The notes: generated from the sequence alone by a model not told the origin. 64,000 bases of DNA from Gudongella sp046224405 (GCF_046224405.1 NZ_JBJXRK010000009.1:11272-75271), one strand, 5' to 3'. Shown: positions 1 to 8,937, numbered from the stretch's first letter. Numbers and translations are program-made.

Positions 1-635
1 CCTGTCAAATTCCCATTCTTATCAACTATGCTATACTCCATTCTGCATGGTTGAGCACATGTTCCCCTATTTCCACTTCTACCTCCAATAAGGCTGCTCA
101 TCAGGCATTGTCCTGAATATGAAAAGCACAATGCACCGTGGACAAATACTTCAAGTTCAATGTTGCTATTTTTCGAAATTCTTTCAATTTCACTCAAAGG
201 AACTTCTCTTGCAAGTACTGCACGTGTGAACCCAAGTTCCTCCAGATGCTTTGCTCCCTCCAGATTGTTGATTGTCATCTGCGTGCTGGCATGAACCTGA
301 AGCTTTGGGAAAATCCTTCTAACAATCGCTGCAAAGCCAATATCCTGCACGATTATTCCATCAACCCCAATTTCATATAGATACTTCACATAATCAATGG
401 CATCAGGTATTTCCTTGTCATCCAATAGAATATTTACGGTTACAAAAACAGATACATTTCTTAAATGGGCATAAGAAACTGCCTCCATCAATTGTTCGTA
501 ATCAAAATTGGAGGCATACTGCCGTGCGTTAAATAGCTTCCCTCCTAGGTAAACAGCATCTGCTCCGTTCATTACAGCAGCCTGGAGGGCTTCTGTACTC
601 CCTACGGGAGCTAATAATTCCAAATTTTTAATCAA
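1..635 (-). CDS. U32 family peptidase, partial (3' end outside window)
   Basis: N-terminal 211 codons of a U32 (collagenase-like) peptidase; the gene runs off the left edge. The start is a TTG at 633-635 behind a strong GGAGGAG ribosome site. Translation begins IKNLELLAPVGS and continues with the family hallmarks GADAVYLGG, HASTQMTINN and the Cys-containing segment FVHGALCFSYSGQC followed by RGTCAQPCR. Family members in Firmicutes include RNA-modification factors (RlhA/TrhP type) as well as proteins once called collagenases, so the role is not fixed by sequence. It lies 15 bases after zapA, in the pheS-pheT-zapA-U32 order common in Clostridia. Confidence 0.88.
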   Translation of the reverse strand, partial: MIKNLELLAPVGSTEALQAAVMNGADAVYLGGKLFNARQYASNFDYEQLMEAVSYAHLRNVSVFVTVNILLDDKEIPDAIDYVKYLYEIGVDGIIVQDIGFAAIVRRIFPKLQVHASTQMTINNLEGAKHLEELGFTRAVLAREVPLSEIERISKNSNIELEVFVHGALCFSYSGQCLMSSLIGGRSGNRGTCAQPCRMEYSIVDKNGNLT

Positions 636-650
636 ATATTCTCCTCCTGA

Positions 651-1193
651 TCAATTCTCATCGAGAAGCTCTAGTGTCTCTTTGAGTTGCTTCTTAAGCT
701 CCACAATTTCCATCTGGGTTTTAAAATGCTTATCCTTATATTCCTTCAGGGCAAGGTGGCACTTATGTATCTCTTCATCCTTGCTTTTTACACTTTCCTT
801 CAACTCATTAATCTCTCCAAAGAGCTCTTCTTTGGAAAGCTTCGTCTTGATGACCTCATCCTGGTATTCCAGGCTTTTAGTCTCCATCTCCCTGATCTTT
901 ACATTTGCCTCCTGGACTTCCTTTTTTAGGGAATCATATTTTTCAAGGGGCTCCTTGGATCTCTTTTTAAGCTCCTTGTGCTCGTCCTGTAGTTTGTAAA
1001 GCTCGTCCGCAATATTGAAAGCAGTCAGGGTTGCAGCCATTGTTGGGCTGAGTCTCTCATTTTTGTTTGACATCCTTTTGATACTACTGTCCACATATGC
1101 CGCCAGTTCTCTCACATATCTTTCGTCCTCGGCACCTACTACTGTAAAGTTACGACCATCAATCAACACGTTAATTTTTCTTTTCTCTGTCAT
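651..1193 (-). CDS. zapA: Cell division protein ZapA with long coiled-coil tail
   Basis: ZapA binds FtsZ and bundles protofilaments at the division ring. The first 75 or so residues fit the ZapA globular domain (KINVLIDGRNFTVVGAEDERYVRELA, split here by family knowledge, and a conserved TAFNIADEL helix). The rest, about residues 70-180, is Lys/Glu-rich heptad sequence that should form a long coiled coil. The protein is about 180 residues, against roughly 85-110 for the compact form; extended versions occur in Clostridia. I choose the ATG two codons inside the longest frame because AAGGAGG lies at proper spacing from it and abuts the outer ATG. It follows pheT by 64 bases and precedes the U32 gene. 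Confidence 0.85.
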   Translation of the reverse strand: MTEKRKINVLIDGRNFTVVGAEDERYVRELAAYVDSSIKRMSNKNERLSPTMAATLTAFNIADELYKLQDEHKELKKRSKEPLEKYDSLKKEVQEANVKIREMETKSLEYQDEVIKTKLSKEELFGEINELKESVKSKDEEIHKCHLALKEYKDKHFKTQMEIVELKKQLKETLELLDEN

Positions 1194-1257
1194 AACCATC
1201 CTCCTTAAAACAGTCCAGTATCTTTACATGCTTCATGGTTGGGGAGGAAAATCTCCC

Positions 1258-3651
1258 CTAACTACGAAGCTTTGCATCGAATTTAGTCTCCAGGTCACGG
1301 ATTATACTGCTTTGAATTTCATTTATTACAGAATCAGTAAGGGTACCTTCGTAGGATCTGTATACTATTGAGAAGGCAACACTTTTCTTATTCTTTTCAA
1401 CCTGGTTTCCCCTATAAATATCAAACAGCTCAATTGATTCAACAAGGTCCTTGCCATGGACTGTGATAACTTCTTCAAGTTCTCCAACCATTATATTCTC
1501 ATCCACAACCACAGCTATGTCTCTTGTCATGGAAGGGTATTTTGGCAATGGCTTATATTTAATATCCAAATCCGTCAGCTCAACAACTTTATCAAAGTTT
1601 ATAGTAGCTACGTATGGTCTATTCTTAAGTTCATAATTAGCTGCTACATCTGGGTGAACCTCTCCAAACACTCCAAGTACTTCATCTCCTGAATACACAG
1701 TGGCTGCTCTTCCTGGATGGAACGATCGATTGTCAGTCAGACGCTTATAGTTCAATTTCCCAATTCCCAGTCTTTCAAAAACCATTTCAAGTGTTTCTTT
1801 CATGTAATAAAAATCCTTATTCCCGTAGAAGCCTATGGAAAGAACCTGCTTCTCTTCTGGAAGCTCCACTACAGGTAAAGACTTTGGAATGAATATATAT
1901 CCTATTTCGTAAGCAAATACTTCTTCTATTCCCTTGTTTTCATTTCTCCCCAACAAATCCATCATGTTTGACATCAAAGTGGTACGCATTGTGCTATAGT
2001 CTTCGCCTAATGGATTCATCAGTCTGATATAGTTTCTCTCGGGAGCATCTTCTGGAAGCTTGAGCTTGTCATAAGCCTTGGGACTGATAAATGAATAGGT
2101 CATGACCTCATTATAGCCAATTCCCTGGAGAACTGATTTCACCCTGGTTTCTATCTGCTTGTTGTAGGGCTTCTCTCCTCGTGTTAACCCTCCTGTGAGT
2201 GGTTTGCTTTCAATATTGTGGAACCCGTACAATCTTCCTACTTCCTCAATCAGGTCCGCTTCAACCTTAACATCCTCTCTAAAGGACGGTACCTCTGCTG
2301 TTATGTTGCCTTCCTTGAATGTCGTCCTGAATTTTAGTCTTTCTAGATAACCAACCATGTCATCATTGGGTATATCAACTCCCAGAAGCATCCTGGCCCG
2401 TTCAGGCCTCAATATGATTGTATTAGGATTGCCTGTTGTCTGATTAACATCTATTACACCCTTGACTACTTTTCCTGCTCCCGTTTCCTCTACCAGCTCA
2501 CAAACCCTTTCAACAGCTTGGCTGCAAAGATTAGGGTCAATTCCCTTCTCAAACCTCGTGGAGGCTTCTGATCTCAAAGCCAATTTTTTTGATGTCAGAC
2601 GAACATGTCTTGGGCTGAAGTTGGCACCTTCAAGCAAGACAGTCTTGGTCCCTTTGGTGATTTCACTGTCCAGTCCACCCATGATTCCCGCCAAGCCAAT
2701 TGCGGTGTTTTCATCTGCTATAACAACATCATTTTCATCCAGGCTTCTTTCAACATCATCCAATGTTGTTAGCTTTTCATCATTACTGGCTTGTCTAACA
2801 ATTATTTTTCTACCTCCCAGCCTATCAAGATCAAAGGCATGAAGAGGCTCCCCAAGCTCCAGCATTACATAGTTGGTAATATCGACCATATTATTTACTG
2901 GTCTTACTCCTGCATTCATGAGGGTTGTCTGCATCCATAGAGGTGATGGCTTAATTACGACATCCTTAATTACCCTTGAATAATATCTTCTGCAGGCTTG
3001 TGTCTGCACTTCTATTCCATTAGTATATTCATGTATGTCGTCCACTTCATTATCAATTTCTATTTCAGGCTCCTTTAACTCTCCCTTAAATGTTGCAGAC
3101 GCTTCCCTTGCCATTCCATATATGCTTAGGCAGTCCGGTCTGTTTGGTGTAATTTCAAACTCAATGACATCGTCATCAAGCTGCATTAGAGGAACTACGT
3201 TTTTACCAAGCTCATACTCCTTGTCAAAAACAAATATTCCATCTCTCATCTCCCTTGGTATTACATTGTCAGCATAACCAAGTTCCCTTAAAGAGCACAG
3301 CATTCCTTGTGATTCTATACCTCTAAAATCGGTAACCCCAATTTCGATGCCTCCTGGGAGTTTTGCCCCTGGCAAAGCCATTGGTACGAAGTCACCAGGC
3401 TTGAGATTCTTTGCTCCAGTCACAACTGTATAAGTTTCCTCTCCTGTGTTAGCCTTGCATACCAACAATTTGTCAGCATTTGGATGCTCTTCGATGCTTT
3501 CTAGTTTTGCAACCACAACTTTCTCAATTCCCTTGTTCATGTTTGTTATGGATTCAACGTGTGATCCTGAATAAGTAAGACCATCGGCGATCTTCTTTGA
3601 AGAAATGCTCAGGTCAACATATTTTTTTAGCCAATTAACTGGTAATAACAT
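1258..3651 (-). CDS. pheT: Phenylalanine--tRNA ligase beta subunit
   Basis: Large subunit of the alpha2-beta2 phenylalanyl-tRNA synthetase in the cytoplasm. Full length at 797 residues. An EMAP-type tRNA-binding domain spans about 40-150 (VVVAKLESIEEHPNADKL), then the B3/B4 editing domain (GVRPVNNMVDITNYVMLELGEP is split here: GVRPVNNMVD then ITNYVMLELG, near 248-270), the B5 domain near 400-475, the catalytic-like module around 490-680, and a C-terminal anticodon-binding FDX-ACB domain (PKYPSMTRDIAVVVDE near 705). It starts 14 bases after pheS and is clearly cotranscribed with it. No T-box precedes the pheS-pheT pair, unlike thrS, valS and trpS in this window. Confidence 0.97.
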   Translation of the reverse strand: MLLPVNWLKKYVDLSISSKKIADGLTYSGSHVESITNMNKGIEKVVVAKLESIEEHPNADKLLVCKANTGEETYTVVTGAKNLKPGDFVPMALPGAKLPGGIEIGVTDFRGIESQGMLCSLRELGYADNVIPREMRDGIFVFDKEYELGKNVVPLMQLDDDVIEFEITPNRPDCLSIYGMAREASATFKGELKEPEIEIDNEVDDIHEYTNGIEVQTQACRRYYSRVIKDVVIKPSPLWMQTTLMNAGVRPVNNMVDITNYVMLELGEPLHAFDLDRLGGRKIIVRQASNDEKLTTLDDVERSLDENDVVIADENTAIGLAGIMGGLDSEITKGTKTVLLEGANFSPRHVRLTSKKLALRSEASTRFEKGIDPNLCSQAVERVCELVEETGAGKVVKGVIDVNQTTGNPNTIILRPERARMLLGVDIPNDDMVGYLERLKFRTTFKEGNITAEVPSFREDVKVEADLIEEVGRLYGFHNIESKPLTGGLTRGEKPYNKQIETRVKSVLQGIGYNEVMTYSFISPKAYDKLKLPEDAPERNYIRLMNPLGEDYSTMRTTLMSNMMDLLGRNENKGIEEVFAYEIGYIFIPKSLPVVELPEEKQVLSIGFYGNKDFYYMKETLEMVFERLGIGKLNYKRLTDNRSFHPGRAATVYSGDEVLGVFGEVHPDVAANYELKNRPYVATINFDKVVELTDLDIKYKPLPKYPSMTRDIAVVVDENIMVGELEEVITVHGKDLVESIELFDIYRGNQVEKNKKSVAFSIVYRSYEGTLTDSVINEIQSSIIRDLETKFDAKLRS

Positions 3652-3665
3652 CCTTTCAATACCCC

Positions 3666-4688
3666 CTAGAATTGTTCAAGAAATCTATTGTCGTTTTCAA
3701 ATAAAAGTCTAATGTCTTTTATGCCATACTTGACCATGGCAATTCGGTCTATTCCCATGCCAAACGCAAAACCTGTATACTTCTCAGAATCTATCCCACA
3801 ATTCTCAAGAACCTGAGGATGCACCATTCCACATCCTAATAGCTCCATGCTCCATCCAGTGAAGTTACAAGCTGGGCAGCCTTCTCCCCTACACTCGATA
3901 CATGTTACATCAACTTCTGCGCTAGGCTCAGTAAAAGGAAAATGATGTGGTCTATATCGTGTCTTCATATCATCACCAAAAAGCTCCTTGATGAATATAT
4001 CCAAAGTATGAATCAAATTGGCCATTGAAATATTTTCATCCACAACCAAGCCCTCTAATTGATGGAACATTGGTGAGTGGGTGTCATCAACATCGTCGTA
4101 ACGGAATGTTCTACCTGCCGAAACAATTCTCAAGGGTGCTCCGTACTTCTTCATTGATCTTATTTGAACCGGTGAGGTGTGAGTTCTCAACAGCAGTTCA
4201 TCATTAATATAGAAAGTATCTGAAAGGTCTCTTGATGGATGGTTATCAGGCGAGTTTAAAGCATCAAAGTTGTTTTCTACAGTTTCGATTTCAGGACCTG
4301 TGACCACTGAGAATCCCATTGATATAAATAGGTCTTCCAGTTCTTCTGCAGTTTGGATTAGAGGATGCCTATGACCCCTTTTGATATCCTTGGTATTTAC
4401 TGTTATATCTATTGTCTCGGAGTCAATTCGTTGCTCCTTGGCTTTCGTTTTGAGTATCTCCTTCGTTTCGTTTATTTTATTCTCAAGGTCAGCTCTCACT
4501 TCATTAGCCATTTGACCAATTACTGGTCTCATTTCAGCTGATAGCTTGCCCATATCTCTTAGAATTTTGGTTATTTCGCCTTTCTTGCCGAGAAACTTAA
4601 CTCGAAGCTCCTCCAGCTCATTTAAATCTATATTGTCCTGTATTTCCTTGAAGGCCGCATCCCTCAAGGCTTCCAATCTCTCCTTCAT
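3666..4688 (-). CDS. pheS: Phenylalanine--tRNA ligase alpha subunit
   Basis: Catalytic subunit of phenylalanyl-tRNA synthetase, 340 residues, normal length. The N-terminal 100 residues form the coiled-coil tRNA-binding arm. Class II motif 2 is FRYDDVDDTHSPMFHQLEG (about 205-223) and motif 3 is GFAFGMGIDRIAMVKYG (near 308). A four-cysteine cluster CIECRGEGCPAC (about 263-274) is the usual zinc-type knuckle of many bacterial PheS proteins. AAAGGAG precedes the ATG. The 80 bases upstream, after the rRNA methylase, are AT-rich and show no T-box motif. Confidence 0.97.
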   Translation of the reverse strand: MKERLEALRDAAFKEIQDNIDLNELEELRVKFLGKKGEITKILRDMGKLSAEMRPVIGQMANEVRADLENKINETKEILKTKAKEQRIDSETIDITVNTKDIKRGHRHPLIQTAEELEDLFISMGFSVVTGPEIETVENNFDALNSPDNHPSRDLSDTFYINDELLLRTHTSPVQIRSMKKYGAPLRIVSAGRTFRYDDVDDTHSPMFHQLEGLVVDENISMANLIHTLDIFIKELFGDDMKTRYRPHHFPFTEPSAEVDVTCIECRGEGCPACNFTGWSMELLGCGMVHPQVLENCGIDSEKYTGFAFGMGIDRIAMVKYGIKDIRLLFENDNRFLEQF

Positions 4689-4769
4689 AATAGGCTCCTT
4701 TCAAATTTATTTATAATGAAATTTCAGATTATTTACTAAATTATAGCACCACAATGGCGAAAACTCAAC

Positions 4770-5558
4770 TTATTTAATAAGTTCTCGACTAGTCTCATAC
4801 ATTATAATGGATGCTGCCACTCCTGCATTAAGTGATTCTGCATTACCCACCATTGGAATGACAATATTCAAATCCGATCTTTCAAGAATATGGTCAGAAA
4901 CACCGTGCCCCTCGTTACCAATTACAATTACATCTTTCTTGCTGAATTTGATCGAGTTCAATAGGGTTGCATTATCAAGTGAGGTGGCTAGTATTCTTCT
5001 ATCATCAGATATCTGGTCAAAAAAGTCTTCATTGCTTTTTTGAAAGTATAGAGGGACCCTGAATATGGATCCCATCGTAGCTCTCACAACCTTTGGATTA
5101 TAGGGGTCTACACAGTTTTCTCCAAGGACAATCCCGCTGATTCCAAATGCATCAGCCGACCTGATTATCGTACCCAGATTTCCAGGGTCCTGTAAGCCAT
5201 CCAAATATATCAAAATCCCTTCCTTAGGAATCTCTTCAATCCCCTTTGGGATGAAATTAACAGTTGCCAAAACCCCCTGTGAATTCTCCACATTGGAAAT
5301 GGTCTTGAACAATCCTTCTGGCATATAGACTGAATCTGACATACCACTAAGTGTATGGAACAACGTTTCACCCTTATCATTGCTGGCAAGAGAATCTGTG
5401 AAGATCACTTTGGTTGACAAACCATCCGTTTCAAGGGCTTCTCCTACCGACTTTATTCCTTCCACAAGGAATTTTTTTTGCTCCCAACGATACCTTTTTC
5501 TATCCAGGGCCTTGATCTCCTTAAGCAAAGGATTTTTTGAAGAAGTCACTTCAATCAT
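4770..5558 (-). CDS. TrmH/SpoU family RNA 2'-O-methyltransferase
   Basis: SPOUT-class enzyme that methylates ribose 2'-OH in rRNA or tRNA using S-adenosylmethionine. An N-terminal substrate-binding domain (about 1-105) is followed by the knotted SpoU fold: motif 1 LQDPGNLGTIIRSADAFG (near 120-140), motif 2 VIGNEGHGVSD (near 213-223) and motif 3 IPMVGNAESLNAGVAAS (near 235-252). It is 262 residues, typical of the YsgA-like group often found upstream of pheS in Bacillota. The target nucleotide cannot be told from sequence. The ATG lies 2 bases after the trkA stop, with its ribosome site inside the trkA end, so translation is probably coupled. Confidence 0.9.
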   Translation of the reverse strand: MIEVTSSKNPLLKEIKALDRKRYRWEQKKFLVEGIKSVGEALETDGLSTKVIFTDSLASNDKGETLFHTLSGMSDSVYMPEGLFKTISNVENSQGVLATVNFIPKGIEEIPKEGILIYLDGLQDPGNLGTIIRSADAFGISGIVLGENCVDPYNPKVVRATMGSIFRVPLYFQKSNEDFFDQISDDRRILATSLDNATLLNSIKFSKKDVIVIGNEGHGVSDHILERSDLNIVIPMVGNAESLNAGVAASIIMYETSRELIK

Positions 5559-5560
5559 GT

Positions 5561-6217
5561 TTACTCACCCGCTTCCTCCGCAATATGATCTATCGCTTCC
5601 GAAGCTCCCAATGCAACAAGTATATCCCCCTTTTGGACTTGGAACTTGGGACCGGGAGACACGTTTACCTCTTCCCCTCGTTTAATCGCCATGACAGTTA
5701 CCTTGTACTTATTTCTAAGCCTCAATTCTTCAAGGTTTCTTTCATACCATTTTGGGATTGCTTCTATTTCAAGTATGCTGTAATCCGGAGAGAGCTCAAT
5801 ATAGTCAACTATACTGTTGGATGTCAGGTTGTGTGCGACCCTTACCCCCATGTCCCTTTCTGGGAATATGACCTTGTCTGCTCCTATCTTCTTAAGAACC
5901 TTGCCATGAAGCTCAGATTGTGCCTTGGCGACAATCTTATTAACACCCAGCTCCTTAACTATCAATGTAGCCATTATGGATGCCTGCAAATCGGATCCTA
6001 TACTTACTATTGCTACATCAAAATTGCTTAAACCCAGCTCCTTTAGAACACCTTCATCCATGACATCTGCCTGTATGGCGTGGGTGACGTGCCCGGCTAT
6101 ATTGTCAACGACATCCATGTCCCCATCTATTGCCAAAACCTCATTACCAAGATCAAACAGCGTCTTTGCAACTGCTGAACCAAATCTACCGCACCCAATT
6201 ACCGCAAAAGACTTCAT
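5561..6217 (-). CDS. ktrA: TrkA/KtrA potassium uptake regulatory subunit
   Basis: Cytoplasmic RCK protein that gates the TrkH/KtrB channel. Rossmann nucleotide-binding domain with IGCGRFGSAVAKTL at 7-20 and a conserved acidic AIDGD at the end of the second strand, then an RCK_C domain from about 135 to 215 (VSPGPKFQVQKGDILVALG). Length of 218 matches KtrA. RCK_C domains in Bacillota often bind cyclic di-AMP; whether this one does is inference. It starts 11 bases after trkH, forming a two-gene potassium transporter. Confidence 0.92.
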   Translation of the reverse strand: MKSFAVIGCGRFGSAVAKTLFDLGNEVLAIDGDMDVVDNIAGHVTHAIQADVMDEGVLKELGLSNFDVAIVSIGSDLQASIMATLIVKELGVNKIVAKAQSELHGKVLKKIGADKVIFPERDMGVRVAHNLTSNSIVDYIELSPDYSILEIEAIPKWYERNLEELRLRNKYKVTVMAIKRGEEVNVSPGPKFQVQKGDILVALGASEAIDHIAEEAGE

Positions 6218-6228
6218 CCAATTTCCTC

Positions 6229-7572
6229 CTATCCAACTGATATATGTCCTTCTGAATATCTATATCTCTTATGCTTTTTATTATATCCTATGGCATAAGC
6301 CATTGTAAGTGGTCCGACTCTTCCTGCATACATCGTACCGATGATTATTACCTTGCCCAATCCAGTGAGCTCTGATGTAATTCCCCTTGATAGACCAACT
6401 GTTGCAAAGGCAGATGTGGCCTCAAAAAGTACATCCAGAAAATTCTTACTCTCTGTGATAGTAAGTAAAAATGATATCAGGACAATCATAACCATCCCTA
6501 CTGTTACTATTGCCAAGGACTTGAACACCGTCTCCTGATTTAGTCTCTTTTCGTACATTTCAATGTCTTTTTCCCCTCTAATAATACTTATTGTAGCCAT
6601 TAGGACAACCCCTATGGTAGCTGTCTTAACTCCACCGGCAGTTGAGCCTGGCGATCCTCCAATAAACATCAGGATTATGGTAAGAAACACGCTGCTTTCC
6701 CTAAGTGCCGCTGTATCAATTGAATTGAATCCAGCGGTTCTAGGAACAACTGAAGCAAAAAAAGCGGATGATACTTTTTCCCAAAAGGTCATCTGGCCTA
6801 ATGTTTCAGGGTTTGAATACTCTAGAATAAAGATAAATAAGGTTCCAATCAGCAAGAGCACAAAGGACATGGTTACCACAAGCTTGGTATGGAGGCTTAA
6901 TCTAACCCATCTCCTATGCTTGGCAAGATCGTTGAGAACTGCGAATCCAGTACCTCCCACTATTATCAATGCGCTTAGTGTCAGGATTGTGATCGGTGAA
7001 TCGGTGTATGACATAAAGCTGTTTCCGGTGATATCAAACCCTGCATTACAAAAAGCTGATATGGAGTGGAAGACTGAAAACCAAATCCCCTTAGCAACAC
7101 CATACTCAGGTATAAAATTAAATGATAGCAGAACTGCTCCTAAAGCCTCTATACTGAAGGTCATTGCCAATACGTATAGAATCAGCCTTACCATTCCTGA
7201 CATCGTCTCCTGATTCAACTGCTCCTTGATAATCAGCCTCTCCTTGAGGGATATTTTCTTGCCCATTATCAAGGCGACCATGGTTGCCATGGTCATAATT
7301 CCAAGGCCACCCATCTGAATCAACAAGAGTATTATAACTTTACCAAACATCGACCAGTGGGTTGCGGTATTGACTACTATCAAGCCTGTAACGCATACAG
7401 CAGAAGCTGAAGTGAACAGTGCGTCCAAAATACCTATGCTATTGCCATCAGCTGATGCTATGGGAAGGTTAAGTAGTATTGACCCTATCAATATTAACAC
7501 AAAAAATCCAAGTGCAAGTACCCTCGGAGGGTTCAATTCAAATAAATACAGTCTTTCTTTTATGTATGACAT
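6229..7572 (-). CDS. ktrB: TrkH/KtrB potassium channel subunit
   Basis: Membrane pore subunit of a Trk/Ktr potassium uptake system. 447 residues with about eight to ten hydrophobic segments arranged as four M1-P-M2 repeats; selectivity-filter glycines are visible at SAVCVTGL, AFCNAGFD, GGSPGSTAGG and FATVGLSRG. The start ATG follows GGAGGACTATT. Together with ktrA directly downstream it forms a complete system. It lies after the rplT terminator and so has its own transcript. Confidence 0.94.
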   Translation of the reverse strand: MSYIKERLYLFELNPPRVLALGFFVLILIGSILLNLPIASADGNSIGILDALFTSASAVCVTGLIVVNTATHWSMFGKVIILLLIQMGGLGIMTMATMVALIMGKKISLKERLIIKEQLNQETMSGMVRLILYVLAMTFSIEALGAVLLSFNFIPEYGVAKGIWFSVFHSISAFCNAGFDITGNSFMSYTDSPITILTLSALIIVGGTGFAVLNDLAKHRRWVRLSLHTKLVVTMSFVLLLIGTLFIFILEYSNPETLGQMTFWEKVSSAFFASVVPRTAGFNSIDTAALRESSVFLTIILMFIGGSPGSTAGGVKTATIGVVLMATISIIRGEKDIEMYEKRLNQETVFKSLAIVTVGMVMIVLISFLLTITESKNFLDVLFEATSAFATVGLSRGITSELTGLGKVIIIGTMYAGRVGPLTMAYAIGYNKKHKRYRYSEGHISVG

Positions 7573-7614
7573 AATAGTCCTCCATTATGTATGTAGAAAA
7601 TTATTGCTATAAAT

Positions 7615-7643
7615 GCAAAAAAAGTTCCTAATGGAACTTTTGC
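7615..7643 (-). terminator. Rho-independent terminator after rplT
   Basis: On the minus strand GCAAAAGTTCC-ATTA-GGAACTTTTTTTGC forms a hairpin followed by a run of seven T. It begins 3 bases after the rplT stop codon and closes the infC-rpmI-rplT operon before ktrB. Confidence 0.85.
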
Positions 7644-7645
7644 AT

Positions 7646-7996
7646 TTATGCTTCCTTTGCTATCTCTACAAGTTTAGCAAAGCCTTCTGAATCATGTATA
7701 GCCATTTCTGAAAGCATTTTTCTGTTTACTTCGATTCCTGATTTTTTAAGTCCACTTATAAACTTGCTGTAGCTCATTCCGTTTATTCTTGCAGCTGCAT
7801 TAATCCTTGCAATCCACATTTTTCTAAACTCTCTCTTCTTCTGTTTACGTCCTATGAATGCATAGTTTAATGATTTCATAACAGCTTGGTTTGCTGGTCT
7901 GAAAAGCTTACTCTTTGCACCATAATATCCTTTTGCTGCCTTTAACACTTTCTTATGTCTTTTTTTGGCATTAACGCCTCTTTTTACTCTTGCCAT
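7646..7996 (-). CDS. rplT: 50S ribosomal protein L20
   Basis: Primary 23S rRNA-binding protein needed for early large-subunit assembly. 116 residues, with the highly basic N-terminal arm (VKRGVNAKKRHKKVLKAAKG) and the globular region with LNYAFIGRKQKKREFRKMWI. AGGAGG precedes the ATG. Last gene of infC-rpmI-rplT. In Firmicutes L20 represses its own operon by binding the leader, which is present here upstream of infC. Confidence 0.98.
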   Translation of the reverse strand: MARVKRGVNAKKRHKKVLKAAKGYYGAKSKLFRPANQAVMKSLNYAFIGRKQKKREFRKMWIARINAAARINGMSYSKFISGLKKSGIEVNRKMLSEMAIHDSEGFAKLVEIAKEA

Positions 7997-8027
7997 TGTA
8001 CACGCCTCCTATATAAGTTTCTCAATA

Positions 8028-8219
8028 CTATGGTAGCATTGAATCGATTCTTTTTTGATCTCCCTTGCTTACGTATGCACCTTTCCTAAGGTTTCGCACT
8101 CTTTTAGGTGATTTTTTTCCAGTCTTGTGGCTCTTATAAGCTTTAAATCTCTTCAGAAGACCTGAAGCGGTTCTCTTGAATCTCTTTGCTGAGCCTCTAT
8201 GTGTTTTCATCTTTGCCAT
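8028..8219 (-). CDS. rpmI: 50S ribosomal protein L35
   Basis: 63-residue basic ribosomal protein with the usual start MAKMKTHRGSAKRFKRTASG and the C-terminal KSPKRVRNLRKG. It sits between infC (18 bases) and rplT (31 bases) in the standard order. AGGAGG is 7 bases before the ATG. Confidence 0.98.
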   Translation of the reverse strand: MAKMKTHRGSAKRFKRTASGLLKRFKAYKSHKTGKKSPKRVRNLRKGAYVSKGDQKRIDSMLP

Positions 8220-8237
8220 TGTCCAATTCCTCCTAAC

Positions 8238-8750
8238 TTAGTCTGCTTTGGGCATAAGGAACATAACCATATTTCTGCCCTCAAGCTTTGCTTCTTTTTC
8301 GATTTTCCCAACTTCGCTCGTCAGCTGGGCAAATTCATCCAATACTTCTTTTCCCATTTCAGTATGGCCCATCTCTCTACCTCTGAACCTAACTGAAACC
8401 TTTACCTTATCGCCATCCTTAAGAAAGTCGATAGCCCGGTTTGCCTTAACATTCAAGTCATGAGTTTCGATATTGGGTGTTAACCTTATTTCCTTTATGT
8501 TGATAATCTTTTGATTCTTTCTGGCTTCTTTTTCCTTCTTAGCCATTTCGTACTTGTATTTTCCGTAATCCATTACTCTGCACACTGCTGGTTTTGCAGT
8601 TGGAGCAACATTTACCAAATCAAGTCTTCTCTCGAATGCAACATCCAATGCCTTCTTAAGTGGCACCACACCTAGCTGACTACCATCCACATCAATAAGT
8701 CTAACTTCTTTTTCCCTTATCTCTTCGTTGATTTGAAGTTCTTTAATAAT
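8238..8750 (-). CDS. infC: Translation initiation factor IF-3, AUU start
   Basis: IF-3 binds the 30S subunit and proofreads start-codon selection. An ATG-only reading begins at 8690 and would drop 20 residues. In frame upstream the sequence reads IIKELQINEEIREKEVRLID, the expected IF-3 N terminus, beginning with tandem ATT codons (8748-8750 and 8745-8747) 6 or 9 bases after AGGAGG (8757-8762). No ATG, GTG or TTG fits. The linker and C-terminal domain are normal (KKEKEARKNQKIINIKEIRL). Use of AUU lets IF-3 restrict its own synthesis, as known for infC in other bacteria. 170 residues from the first ATT. First gene of infC-rpmI-rplT. Confidence 0.95.
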   Translation of the reverse strand: MIKELQINEEIREKEVRLIDVDGSQLGVVPLKKALDVAFERRLDLVNVAPTAKPAVCRVMDYGKYKYEMAKKEKEARKNQKIINIKEIRLTPNIETHDLNVKANRAIDFLKDGDKVKVSVRFRGREMGHTEMGKEVLDEFAQLTSEVGKIEKEAKLEGRNMVMFLMPKAD

Positions 8751-8781
8751 CCTACACCTCCTGTAGTTTAAAAAAATAAAT

Positions 8782-8808
8782 TAAAAAAGCGGACATAGAA
8801 TGTCCGCT
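8782..8808 (-). terminator. Attenuator terminator in the infC leader
   Basis: AGCGGACAT-TCT-ATGTCCGCT followed by six T on the minus strand, 30-60 bases before the infC start. It is a strong intrinsic terminator inside the leader and so acts as the conditional stop for L20 feedback. Confidence 0.88.
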
Positions 8809-8838
8809 CAAATACCATCGCATGGCAACTCCTGTTAA

Positions 8839-8867
8839 ATTATAAATTCACAGGTTAATTCTGTCAA
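8839..8867 (-). promoter_or_regulatory. Perfect sigma-A-like promoter inside the L20 leader
   Basis: TTGACA (8862-8867), a 17-base spacer and TATAAT (8839-8844) lie within the leader. It matches the consensus exactly but overlaps the CCTGT/ACAGG hairpin, so it may be a second real start or partly a product of leader sequence constraints. Confidence 0.45.
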
Positions 8868-8937
8868 CCCTATGAGCCGCAGCTATAAGGTGAGAAGCGG
8901 AACTTCTACTTTGAATTATATATTCAATTCCTTAACC

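Larger units (their letters stand above)
8782..8930 (-). ncRNA. Ribosomal protein L20 leader of the infC operon
   Basis: The 5' leader between the consensus promoter and infC has the features I know from the Firmicutes L20 leader: GAAGTTCCGCTTCTCACC near its 5' part, a following helix around GCTGCGGC, a later CCTGT...ACAGG hairpin and GGAGTTGCC, and an intrinsic terminator at the 3' end. In this class L20 binds the leader and promotes premature termination. Assignment is by motif memory and context, not covariance search. Confidence 0.7.

Noticed and set aside
6563..7213. 216-codon plus-strand frame opposite ktrB
   Set aside because: Antisense shadow of a membrane protein gene; no family resemblance.
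8238..8690. infC read from the ATG at 8690
   Set aside because: It removes the conserved IF-3 N terminus and has no ribosome site; the ATT start at 8750 has AGGAGG at correct spacing.
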